A stretch of DNA of 64,000 nt, taken from Physella acuta (Eukaryota; Mollusca; Gastropoda; Physidae). The position numbers were made by a program, and so were the translations under genes. Below the pieces are notes generated by a model. It did no database searches. It was not told where the DNA came from and saw only the letters and a program-made list of their open reading frames with translations. Positions 1-30,600 of the stretch are shown piece by piece. Positions within the stretch are counted from its first letter, which is position 1. Every line of letters begins with the position of its first letter. Location: assembly GCF_028476545.1 (NCBI RefSeq), contig NW_026731992.1, forward strand, positions 767,001-831,000, in the 5' to 3' direction.

Positions 1-530
1 CTAATTTTAATGTCACTAAGGCTAATGTTTCTGTCACTAAGGCTAATGTTTCTGTCACTAAGGCTAATTTTAATGTCACTAAGGCTAATGTTTATATCAC
101 TAAGGCTAATGTTTCTGTCACTAAGGCTAATGTTTCTGTCACTAAGGCTAATGTTTCTGTCACTAAGGCTAATGTTTATGTCACTAAGGCTAATGTTTCT
201 GTCACTAAGGCTAATGTTTCTGTCACTAAGGCTAATGTTTATGTCACTAAGGCTAATGTTTATGTCACTAAGGCTAATGTTTCTGTCACTAAGGCTAATG
301 CTTCTGTCACTAAGGCTAATGTTTATGTCACTAAGGCTAATGTTTATGTCACTAAGGCTAATGTTTATGTCACTAAGGCTAATGTTTCTGTCACTAAGGC
401 TAATGTTTATGTCACTAAGGCTAATGTTTCTGTCACTAAGGCTAATGTTTATGTCACTAAGGCTAATGCTTCTGTCACTAAGGCTAATGTTTATGTCACT
501 AAGGCTAATGTTTATGTCACTAAGGCTAAC
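1..530 (+). repeat. 21-bp minisatellite, TTC8 intron
   Basis: About 25 head-to-tail copies of a 21-bp unit containing tgtcactaaggctaatg, with C/A variation at one position. It runs off the left window edge and ends about 13 bases before the acceptor of the first visible TTC8 exon. It is an intronic array; the open frame across it is only a result of the 21-bp period. Confidence 0.95.
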
Positions 531-542
531 ATGTGTTTCTAG

Positions 543-18783
<18,241 letters not shown>

Positions 18784-18789
18784 ACCCTT

Positions 18790-19345
18790 ATCTCTTCCAG
18801 ACCCACCTTCCTTGTAGACCCCCCTCTCTAGACCCCCACTTTCTCTAGACCCACCTCTCTAGACCCCCACTTTCTCTAGACCCCCTCTCTATACCCCCAC
18901 TTTCTCTAGACCCACCTCTCTATACCCCCACTTTTTCTAGATCCCTCTCTCTATACCCCCACTTTCTCTAGACCCCCCTGTCTATACCCCCATTTTCTCT
19001 AGACCCACCTCTCTATACCCCCACTTTCTCTAGATCCCCCTGTCTATACCCCCACTTTCTCTAGACCCCCCCTCTCTCTAGACCCCCCATGTCTAGACCC
19101 CCCTCTCTATACCCCCCTGTCTATACCCCCACTTTCTCTAGACCCCCCTGTCTATACCCCCACTTTCTCTAGACCCCCCTCTCTATACCCCCCTGTCTAT
19201 ACCCCCACTTTCTCTAGACCCCCCTCTCTATACCCCCACTTTCTCTAGACCCCCCTCTCTATACCCCCACTTTCTCTAGACCCCCCCTCTCTATACCCCC
19301 ACTTTCTCTAGACCCCCCCCTCTCTATACCCCCACTTAGACCCAT
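18790..19345 (+). repeat. About 30-bp C-rich minisatellite, TTC8 3' flank
   Basis: Repeats of cccccactttctctagaccc with ctctctata, starting within a few bases of the TTC8 stop codon and probably inside its 3' UTR. Confidence 0.9.
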
Positions 19346-19397
19346 CCCTCCCCTACACCCAACTCCCTTCTAGTCTCCCTTATACACACCTCCCTTC

Positions 19398-19674
19398 CAG
19401 AGGCGTAGCGACCCTTTCCGGCGCCCGGGGACAAACTTTTCGATTTGCACCCCCCCCTCGAGATTTTGATTTGCACCCCCCCCCTTCAAACTTTTGATTT
19501 GCACCCGCCCCCCCCCCCCCCCCCCCTCGAGATTTTGATTTGCACCCCCCCTCAAACTTTCAATGTGCACCCCCCTCAACCTTCCAATTTATTTTTCCAA
19601 CCCATTTTGGCGCCCCCTAAGCTCGGCACCCGGGGACATATGTCCCCCGCCCCGCCCCCCTCGCTACGCTACTG
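19398..19674. mobile_element. hAT-type MITE with perfect 8-bp target duplication
   Basis: Terminal inverted repeats CAGAGGCGTAGCGA and TCGCTACGCTACTG, flanked on both sides by CTCCCTTC (19390-19397 and 19675-19682). CAG termini and 8-bp duplications are typical of hAT elements. The 277-bp body is C-rich with repeated gattttgatttgcaccccc and has no coding potential. It lies in the TTC8 3' flank. Confidence 0.88.
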
Positions 19675-20274
19675 CTCCCTTCTAGACCCGCCTTTCTTCT
19701 GGACACATCTCTTTCCACTTCCTCTAGACCCACCTCTCCACTAGATACACCTTTTACAAGTCTCTTTAAGGCAAATTTGTTTATGGGGGACCACTCCGTC
19801 CATTCATTTTTTTCTTCTATATTTTATTGTACCTAGCCTGTTGTATTAAAACGGTTTTACAGACATCTGTTTACGTGTCGAGTATTTTCTGAAGTCAGTA
19901 CTTAAGTTACTTTATCCCCGCTTTTTAAAAAGAATAGAGCATCAAACCCTAGTAAAAACTATTTGTTTTCTGACAGCAATACTAATACTAATAGTGACTT
20001 TCAGTTTTGTCTATCTCTAGATGCAGTAAGAATTTGACATTCCCCACTGGGATGTGTTGTAAACTATTTACAAATAATGACCCCGCCTAGAGGCGTATAT
20101 CAGAGCAACCCTCAGCGCTTATATCTTAGTCATGCGCGATGCTCGTGTAGGTAGAAGCGTTTTAACACTCTGAGATAAAAATAGCTATCCCGTTTTATGC
20201 TAGCCTAACGTGCTCAACACTGCAACTCATCTGCTCCAGATACACGGGGTTTAACTCACTTCTCCCCCTCCTCA

Positions 20275-20282
20275 TGACGTCA
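20275..20282. promoter_or_regulatory. CRE-like palindrome TGACGTCA upstream of kindlin
   Basis: Full cAMP-response-element palindrome about 950 bases before the kindlin start codon. A single 8-base match may be chance; the same motif occurs in GTCGTCC-type transposon ends, but none is seen here. Confidence 0.3.
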
Positions 20283-20796
20283 CGTTTTAGGGAGCAGCCT
20301 AGAAAAAAATTCCGCATTCTTCAAACATGAAACGACCACTCTGATTGGTTAAGTGTGGTTTATCATCCACTGCATACACAGCGGTGTAAACCATATGCTA
20401 CGTTCTTTAATATTTGCAACAACAGACACATTTAAAAAAAATAATATGATTAAAGAAAACATTCGGAATTACACTTTTAAAGTTTTCAAAGCATTTATTT
20501 TTAGATTCATAGTTGATAGTAGGTTTTCGACCAATGAAAACTTCCGTTATGCATGGTCTTGTTATTTGCATTTGGATTACACCTTTCCAAATAGGGGCAT
20601 GTTGACTTAACGTGAATGGGAAACACCGTTAATTTGATCACTTTTTAGTGATCGGATAGATCAATACTTCTTTTTGGCGTAGTTTTATTATTTTCGCCGT
20701 ATTCCTTGCTTAGCATGAGTGGGGTGTGGATGAATCGGAGAAGTAAACTTGCATTTCTCTTTTTCTCCACCATATTTCAGCCCTCTCTTGCATGAC

Positions 20797-21230
20797 CTAG
20801 ATCTAGATCTAGTCTAGTTCTTAGTGTGCCCGCTGTGTTGTAGGCCGACAAGCGCGCGCGTTGTTGTCATTGGATTCTTTTAGCCCATTTGGTGTACGAT
20901 GACGTTTGCATCACAGATTTTACCACTGGAAATTTAATTCTCGACTAGAATCTAGATCTAAATCTAGATCAAGTGATATCAAAAACATTTCTTGTGTTAT
21001 TATAGGATTACCAACAATTTGATCTTGCATGAAGTGGTTCAGTTGTTAAACTCGTTAGACATGTAGACTAGACTTAAAAGTGTGCATTTTCGTCCGACTG
21101 CTCTGTACTTCAGTGGAGATAATTTTTAATTATAATTAATAATTAAGCTTGTTGATTACGCATATTTCCCTTTTGGATTACTATTCTAGAATCTAGAGCG
21201 TAAATCTAGATTCTATAAATCTACATTAAA
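20797..21230. promoter_or_regulatory. Cluster of TCTAGA/AGATCT palindromes around kindlin exon 1
   Basis: Many overlapping copies of tctaga and agatct occur at about 20797-20817, 20942-20970 and 21184-21220, continuing in intron 1 at 21409-21450. They sit at the presumed promoter and 5' UTR. Whether they bind a factor or are a background motif of this genome cannot be judged from the window. Confidence 0.35.
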
Positions 21231-21234
21231 AACC

Positions 21235-24200
21235 ATGTCGTCTGCGTACCATTATGTCGCCGACGGCGAGGTTGTGGATGGTTCATGGGAGCTGAATATT
21301 CTCGTCACGGATTTACAGCTGGAGAGAACTTTACGAGTAATGGGCGACACCCATATTGGAGGTGTTATGGTCAAACTGGTTCAGGCTTTAGGTACGTATG
21401 TATGTGGATATCTAGAGATCTAGAATCTAGTTGTAGGTAGATCTAGACCTCTTTTACTATTCTATAGGCCTATTTTACTGACAGGCCCTTTTGTTGGGAG
21501 GCTATAGGTACTAGTACTATAGACTACTATAGGACAGGGTCTATTGTATTTGTCACTGGCCTTTTTGATACAGCAAGTTTTATATTTCAATAGCATTAGC
21601 CATGGTAATAGTTGCATTTAAGAGGGAAAGATTCTCAAGTCAAAGAGTTCATTGTTCACATGTTGCCAATATGTAATAATATTGTTACATCTTGTGGGTA
21701 GGCCTACTACAAAATATTCTAACCTTTTTCACACTAAATAGCGGAGAAATTAACATAAAAAATATTAAAAATTGTATTTTGGTAAAATGTTTGAACATGA
21801 ACATTCTTTTTTGAAAGTCAAGTACATCAGAAACTTTTTATGAATCATCAATGAGACAAGCATAACTATCATCATTTGGATTGCTTTCTGTTGAAAATTA
21901 AAGAAAATGACTTATTGTGGGAAATGATATTTGACGAGATTATAATAAATATATGATATTTTGCTAACGCACATAGCCACAAAATTAACATTGAGCATGT
22001 GTTCTTAAAAAACAAAACAATTGAGTAGTGTACTTAAAAGAGCTGGTGTGAAGAACATATTTGTTGTTGCTGCCACAATACTATATTATCCCTCCTATCT
22101 CCTCTCCACACATGCTCAGCATGCTGAGAGGTCGTCTTGTATTTCATAGCTAAATTTTCATGTGTTTTTACAGCACTTTAAAAATTAAAAAGAGGTGTGA
22201 ATGATTTAACCTAAAGCAGTTCATTTGTTCCTGTTGTTTTGTGAACTTATTGAACTGGTTGTACTAAACTAAACCGGTTGGTAGTGTAACCATTAGTTAT
22301 TTAACTTTTTAAAGAGCCACCAGGACTGGTGTGTTGACTTACTTAGAAATTTTGGTTTTTAGTTTTAATTCCCTAATGCTTTGAAATTCTACTGAAATAT
22401 CGCACCACCATTTAAAAGATGCTTTTCGTTGTTTTCAGATATTGCACTTGATTGGTCAGATCATGCACTGTGGTGGCCAGAGAAAAATAAATGGCTTCAC
22501 CGTGCCCGGTCCACTCTTGATCAATATAATGTCCAGGCAGATGCTAAGCTGCAGTTCACGCCAATGCACAAAAACCTGAAGGTCCAGTTGCCAGACCTCC
22601 AGGTGCTGGAGCTAAGTGTGGACTTCTCCATCAAGTGTTTCACTGCTGTGGTGCAGACATGTAAAGAATTAGGTCAGTACTCTTAAGCTAGCTGTGTGAT
22701 TGTAAGACAAATAAAGTCACAGAACAAAATGCATAGGAAAAAGTCTCAAATGTGTATTTGCATGGAATTTATTAATACTTTCATGTATTAAATACTCAGA
22801 AAGTGCAAATCAACTGATGATAAATTAAATATAATGTATCATGCGTAGGTATACATATAGTAATATTTATAACCAAGTATGTAAAAATATTACGTAATTT
22901 AAGTATCTAGGCTTTTGATTCTGCGATACATATAATATTTAATAGGATTTAATAGAATGTTTAGACCTCCGTTTTCATAAATACTATTTTTAAATTGGCG
23001 TGAAATTGCATAAAGTAAGATGTAGTTAGTTTGACTTGAGGTCCTCAACTCATTGCAACAGTATTTCAACCACTTAAGTACTGCCCATATTTATCACGCT
23101 CATTACATATTTATTCATTTATTCAATTACGGTAACAATAGTAGGCACGGAAGCCTTTTTTTCACATTGGCCGTTTTAAATAAAAAAATAAAAACAACAA
23201 TTTAATAACAGCATTTAAAAAAGCAAAAGCATAGTAACGACATAGCAGTAACATAGCACTAAAAATGTGGAATAAAGAAATAATATTACAAGATGAGATA
23301 AAATAAGAATATAATAGATGAATGAGAAATGTTTCAATGAGTCAGTTAGAGAGGTCATTAAATAATTGTTGTTTTAGTTTACTTTTGAATATATTTTCAG
23401 ATCTAGATAGTTTTATTTTGTTAAGAAGATTGTTCCACAAATTAGAACCAGAGTAGGCGAAGCTATTTTTTGGAAAAAAGTTGTATATGGGATCGTAAAT
23501 TAAGACAATTTAATTTTGTGTTAAAAGAAAATAGGTCTGATAAGTAAGAGGGGGCTGTTTCGTGGAATATTTTATGTAAGAAAATTGCTGTAGTATATAT
23601 AATATTTTTATTTAATGGAAGTATATTAGTTGTAATAAAAGAATCAAGCCAGTAATCAGTTTTATAGCCCTTTTTGGTAGTGAAAGTAGAGGACACTACT
23701 TAGTTATAAAGCTGCCGCTCCACACTACAGAAGCATAATCCAACCTAGATTGAATAAAAGCTTCATATAAAACCAGCCTGCTCCTATAGTCCAGAAAGTT
23801 CGTTATCCTTGCTAGTTGAAAAGTTGTCTTTAATAGGGACATTTTTTTTAGAAGATTGATATGACCGGACCAAGTGAGGTTGTGATCTATAACAAATCCT
23901 AGGCATTTGTAACTGTTAACCTGTTCAATGTTTGTATTGTCTATAATAATACATTATGTGGTGGAAGGAAGACTAAGGCGTTTCTGAAGTCGTAATAATC
24001 ATTGACTTGGTTTTATCGGGGTGATGTTTCATTTTGTTAAATTTTGTCCAAGTAGCAAGCTGATTGGCACATGTTTGAAGTTTGTAACTTAAACTAAGTG
24101 AGTCAGCATTGCCTGCAAAGACATGTAACGAAGTATCATCAGCGAACATCTCGCACTGACCTGCGTTGATGTGCAATGCAAGATCATTAATGTATAATGA

Positions 24201-24607
24201 AAAAAGTAAAGGACCTAAGATTGAGCCCTGTGGAACCCCTATATTAACATATTTCTGTGAAGAGATGGTATTAAGGTGAAATACGTTGAGATCTGTTAGA
24301 TAAAAAGGAGTGAAGTAACCTAATTGTAAATTCGTGGAATTTGTAAGGAATTAGTTTTTTAAGAAGTATGGTGTGATCAATAGAATCAAAGGCTTTTCTG
24401 AAATCGACAGCAGAAAGCCGACTAGGTACTATTGCTGTCATTAACGCAAAACATAAACAACACACAATGTGGACAAACAAGGCCAACTGAGGAGAAGCCT
24501 ACTGAGGTGCTTTTATTTGAGTTTGTGTTGTGTTTTGTTCTGTTCTGTTCCCAAGTTGGTTCATTTAAAAAAGATTTACTGTGGCGGAGCACTGGCATGC
24601 AGCTAGA

Positions 24608-24659
<52 letters not shown>

Positions 24660-27600
24660 CCTCTCTTCATACAAAGCAATATGTGTGTCTGTTTGTCTTT
24701 CATACATTACTACACCTTTCAACCACACGCCATGAAACCTTAGGAAGTTGTTGAGAATACTCCTGGATAGATATCTGGGAAATAAAAATCCAAAATAGTA
24801 GGGGTGGCGCCCTGGCAGGGCTCGATTTGATTCTTCTATAATATGACACCGTTCATCTGATCACCATGACTTTAGTTTTAAACAGTGCGATAGACAATGG
24901 ATAAGATTGGGGTGTTATAGTTGTTAAGTAAAATGAATCAGGTGTTTGGCGTCTTGAGCTATCCATTTAGCACTATGGTTAGTTTTAAGGAGCACTGTAC
25001 AATACTGACACTGTGACACACAACATACAATGATTAAACCTCGCCAAGGGCCGAACGTGGCGCCCCTGCTGTAGTGTAATCGAGGGCTTGTGGGAGTGCC
25101 CATGCTTTGCCACTGTGTGAACCTCCGCAATATTCTTTTTGGGTGATAGAAGAGAATTTTACTTGCCATAAAAGAACTATGAATTCTTGTGAAATAAACA
25201 CTTATTTCTCAAAATCAGGTATTAAAAAACATTATGGAGAAAATTTTTAAAAAAAAAGCCACGTTCCAACCCACATGACACCATGATCCCCAAACTGGAC
25301 CCCACACTCACCCTGCTTCCCCCTTACCAACATGACAAAAAACCCATTATACCACAAAGGGTAACCCAAAGCTCACTCAATCAACCCCACAATCCACACC
25401 CAGTCATTCATCCCACACCATTCACACGATTCATGATAACCAAAGCACACATACAAAAAGGCAACACTGTGTAGATCAAAACCCACACCACCTGACACAG
25501 TATGACACCATGAACAACACCCAGAACCAAACCTCAATAGCCCTGGTCCACATGTCACCACACTCTTTGAATGCCACCCAACAACTGAGAACCACAACAT
25601 GGGGTCAGTTCGTTACTTATAATAAGACAATGTGATGCAAGTAATGCATGGCATGTATTGTTTACTTTTATGTTTCTAGATTCTATAGCGATGAGAGCTT
25701 ATATTGTGTGTGTGTGCATGCTAAATTTAAAAAATATTTTGCATTGTTTCTTTTTTCCAGGAATTCGTCATCCAGAGGAGATGTCATTTATGAGAAAATG
25801 GGATAGGGATGACCTAAAGAAAGTGGCAAAGGAAGTCCACAAAAGAAAAAAGCGTGGTGACCCTGACCAGAATGGTCCACTCAGCTCCAATGGTACACAT
25901 CATAACTCATCAGGGAGCATAGAAGGGGGAAAACTCAGCCCATATCCAAACAGAAGTCCCATGGGTCCATCACCAACTGTAAGTAAGCACAAGAGCTCTC
26001 TCCCTCACCCTAAACATCCAGTCCATATCTCACTGACCACCTCAGTCCATATCTCACTGACCACCTCAGTCCATATCTCACTGACCACCTCAGTCCATAT
26101 CTTACTGACCACCTTTGCATATCTCACTGACCATCTTTGCATATCTCACTGACCACCTCTGTCCATATCTTACTGACCACCTCAGTACACATCTCACTGA
26201 CCCACCTTTGCATATCTCACTGACCACCTCTGTCCATATCTCACTGACCACCTCTGTCCATATCTCACTGACCACCTCTGTCCATATCTCACTGACCACC
26301 TCAGTCCATATCTCACTGACCACCTCAGTCCATACCTCACTGACCACCTCTGTCCATATCTCACTGACCACCTTTGCATATCTCACTGACCACCTCTGTC
26401 CATATCTTACTGACCATCTCAGTCCATATCTCAATGACCCACCTTTGCATATCTCACTGACCACCTCTGTCCATATCTTACTGACCACCTCAGTACACAT
26501 CTCACTGACCATCTCAGTCCATATCTCAATGACCCACCTTTGCATATCTCACTGACCACCTCTGTCCATATCTCACTGACCACCTCAGTCCATATCTCAC
26601 TGACCACCTCAGTCAATAACTCACTGACCACCTCTGTCCATATCTTACTGACCACCTTTGCATATCTCACTGACCACCTCTGTCCATATCTCACTGACCA
26701 CCTCAGTCCATATCTCACTGACCACCTCAGTCCATATCTCACTGACCACCTCAGTCCATATCTCACTGACCACCTCAGTCCATATCTCACTGACCACCTC
26801 AGTCCATATCTCACTGACCATCACTTTTGTCCTAACATCAGAGCACTTTGGCCAGGCCAGGGAACACTTCCTACATGTCCACATCCAGTTCAACCTACAA
26901 CACTTTCAATGGGACCATGTCACCTGGCTCCATCAGTAATCTGGCCTTTGAAAATGTCTGGGAAAACTCATTAGCCAACTCACCCCATATGCCAACAAAG
27001 GATGCTAGCCAATACTTGTACAGGCCTAGAAACTTTGCAGAGAAGGCTAGAATCAATTGCGCGTAAGTTTTTATTTGATGACATTGATTGCAGTGTGGCT
27101 TATTTGTAGCTAACCAATTGTTTAAGATATGCTGAGAGTGGTTTGCCCTTGTTACAGGTGGCTTGACTCCTCCACCTCACTGATGGAACAAGGCATTAAA
27201 GAAAATGATTTCATTATGCTCAAGTTCAAGTTTTATAACTATTACGACCTCAACCCTAAGGTAATATTTGTATTTTTGATCTGGTCAGTCAGCAATAGGC
27301 ATTTGACCACAATGATAGTTTACCATACTCTTCCACTCAGTGTTTGCACAGACTGTTATTGTATAGAATGAATACTTGAGTACTGTTTCAGTTTGTTGAC
27401 AGAAAAATTTCATACATAAGATCTTATACTGGGAGAAATTTCAATTTTTGAAGGACCTCTGATATCCAGAAGTGGTACTTCACTCCATTTCAGGTTTATG
27501 AGCCGACCCGCGGCGTAATATACGCTGCTATTTAGTTTTTTTTCTACGTTTCAGTAATTCATAATTTGTGAATTCGACAGTACCAATGCTGCCACTGAAA

Positions 27601-30600
27601 ATATTTGCTTTAAAACACTAAAACCCTCTCCTCCTTTCCCCCTTCCCCCCCCGCCCCCCCCCCCCCCCCCCGCAACAGCAGCTTGTTCTTAGTTACCTCC
27701 CTGAGTTTAAAATCGTTTCAAACTAAATTATCTGCCCCTAATAGCCGTCACTAAACCCGGCTCTACGATTTTAAACATTTAGCGTGAACCACAGCTCACC
27801 AGACCATATGGGGGTGGTAGCAATATGCCTAGAGAGAAAGAGAGGGGGCTACTAGGCGCGCTTACAGCTTAGCCTGGTGATTTCTATACCTCCAAGAAGA
27901 GAATTATATATATAGATGCTATTTTCAATTTCTTTCAAACTTTTCATGTAGGTCAGGGCCACATGACTAGGTATTGTGACATTAAATGAGACTTTATGTT
28001 TACTTATAATTTTAATAAAATAATCAATCTCTTTTACAAAGCACTAATTTTCCACACATATTTTTAGTTTATTTGGTGCAAAATTCTTTTTTTTAACATG
28101 ATTCTACTCTATTTGTAAAAAAAATGTAACAATAAGAATTTTAGGGGGGGATCACTCCTTTTTTACTTTCTCACAAAGTATAGAGGAAGTATTGTAATCG
28201 TGGAAAAAATTGAAATCGGGATGTTCACAAATCTCAAGTCGGAAAGCATAGTTTTGCAAATTGTGTTTCTGTGAACACGATAACTTGAGTACCGTTACAG
28301 CTAGGTTGATGAAATTTCATATATAAGTATTATATCAAATTTGTAGTTCTTTACCAACTTTTCAGCGATTTCAGATAACCGGAAGTGGAAATTATTTTAC
28401 TTTTGGTTTTTCAAAAGCCTTTAACTTGAGTACTGTTTAGATAGATAGATGAAATTTCACATTTAAGTAAAAGATTTAATTTTTGCCTTCTGTACAGTTT
28501 TGAGTAATTTCAGTTTTCCAGAGTAGTACTTCACGCTATTTCCTATTTCTCAAAAAATGCATATGAATTTATAAAGTATTATTAATCCGCACTATTATAC
28601 ACACATTGTTTGTTATTCACTTGGTGCACAATTCTTTTTTCTGAGATTCCAAATAAGTTGATTAAAAATCATGTCTATCCGAAGTTGCCATTCCCCCTAT
28701 TGTTATATAAGTGTATATTCGAGAAAGTTTAGGGGAGATCACTGCTGCATTATTTATATTTTTAAAAGAAATTGTTACCTAAACATTAAATTTGTATTGA
28801 GTTTGATTACCATTTCAATAAGCACTATTAATTCTCCTTTTTGGATCTTGTAATTATATTTGCTGTTATTCATTATGTTATTTTTGTTTTAGTATGATGC
28901 CATAAGGATCAACCAGATTTATGAACAGGCCAAGTGGTCACTCATCTCTGAGGAAATAGATTGTACTGAGGAAGAGATGATGGTGTTTGCTGCTCTCCAG
29001 GTAAGCTCTCAAAGATGTGTGCTCATTTCATTAGCATCTTCAATAGATCAGATACCTTGACTAGCACTGTTGTAATCCCTCTTACATCAATGTGACATGG
29101 AAGTATTGTGTTGTGGCCTCTAATGTGACATGAAAGTATTGTGTTGTGGCCTCTAATGTGACATGAAAGTATTGTGTTGTGGCCTCTAATGTGACATGAA
29201 AGTATTGTGTTGTGGCCTCTAATGTGACATGAAAGTATTGTGTTGTGGCCTCTAATGTGACATGAAAGTATTGTGTTGTGGCCTCTAATGTAACATGAAA
29301 GTACTGTGGCCTCTAATGTGACATGAAAGTACTGTGGCCTCTAATGTGACATGAAAGTATTGTGGCCTCTAATGTAACATGTAAACTTTCAGTACCAAGT
29401 GAGAATACAGTCTGGCCAGCCCCAGCCTGACTTTGACCTGACCCAAAACAACCAATCAGAAGACGATGAAATTGATGCTGCTCTTAAAGACCTTCAGGAG
29501 TCTCTAGAGGGGTCGGCCATTTCCTCTCATGGTGACATAACTCACATACCTGAGTTATCAGACTACATCAGAGTTTTCAAGTGAGTGACACCGCTGTTGG
29601 CATCCTTAACTGACATACTTCATATCACTAGCAGGGATGTGACTTTTCCGAATTTTAGCGGAAATCCGATTTTTCCGTTTCAGTTGCGATTTTCCTCCGC
29701 TGATTTAATTTTCGCCGAATTTTTTCCGCCGACTTTCGATTTTTGTCGATTTTTTACGAAATTTTAAAAAAGTAGGAAAAAAAACGGAAATGTCTTCTAC
29801 CGAAAGGGCCAACATGCTCATTCCACTTATTCGTATTTAAATTTAAATTGAGAACTACTGTACTATACTTAGGTCAAACGGACACTCGAATATGCGCATT
29901 TCTTTTCGATTGGTCAATTGCGCTAGGTCTGACAGTGCTAGATCAAGATTAAATGTAGATTAAGATTCGGAATTTCGGCGGACTTTCGAATTTTTCAAAG
30001 CACACTTTTTTTAGTCCAAATTTTCCGCTATTTTCAGTTTACTATTTATCAAAAACACGGGGAAAAGGTAATCTAAAATAATGCAGTTATTCAAATGAAA
30101 CTGACATCTCTTAAGCCTGGTTATCTAGCTATCGATATAGCCTAATTTACCTATCGGTATTTTAACCCGCCTAAATCTAGAGTTTCTCTCTGATTCTATT
30201 TTATTTCGCAATCTCAAATTAATATTGAAATCCTTGCAAAATGACTAGACTAACCCGCCCCACCCCGTAGCAACGGTGGCTCTTGTGACCTCACCTTGAC
30301 CCCCAAGTACGTGTTCGGTACTGCTTGTGGAAAAAAATGACGTCACAGTCAATTTCAAATAGCTGTTCCTGCAATACGTATGCTGCGTAGGCCTACAGAT
30401 TAAAAAAAAAAAACTCAACGTGACTACGACCGTGTCTTGTTTGTGGAAGAAAAAATATGTTCAGAGGTCTTCCATAAATAACGTCACACTCGTAAGATAG
30501 TGTAACGTCATATTTTTGTATTTTAAAAAAGTAACGTTAGAAACAACTGCATTTTAGCCGCTATTAAAAAACTGTTGTAAAGCATTTTAATAGATTGAAT

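Larger units (their letters stand above)
19683..21234. other. Intergenic region between TTC8 and kindlin
   Basis: It contains the possible TTC8 poly(A) signal ATTAAA (19845-19850) and the kindlin upstream region. No coding exon is recognised. An ORF at 20353-20610 matches nothing known to me and is AT-rich. Confidence 0.6.

Noticed and set aside
20353-20610. 85-codon ORF upstream of kindlin
   Set aside because: AT-rich, no recognisable similarity, no splice partners, and in the presumed promoter region.
26102-26893. ORFs on both strands in kindlin intron 3
   Set aside because: They are the 24-bp minisatellite; good donor and acceptor sites at 25979 and 26841 and the kindlin phase show that it is intron.
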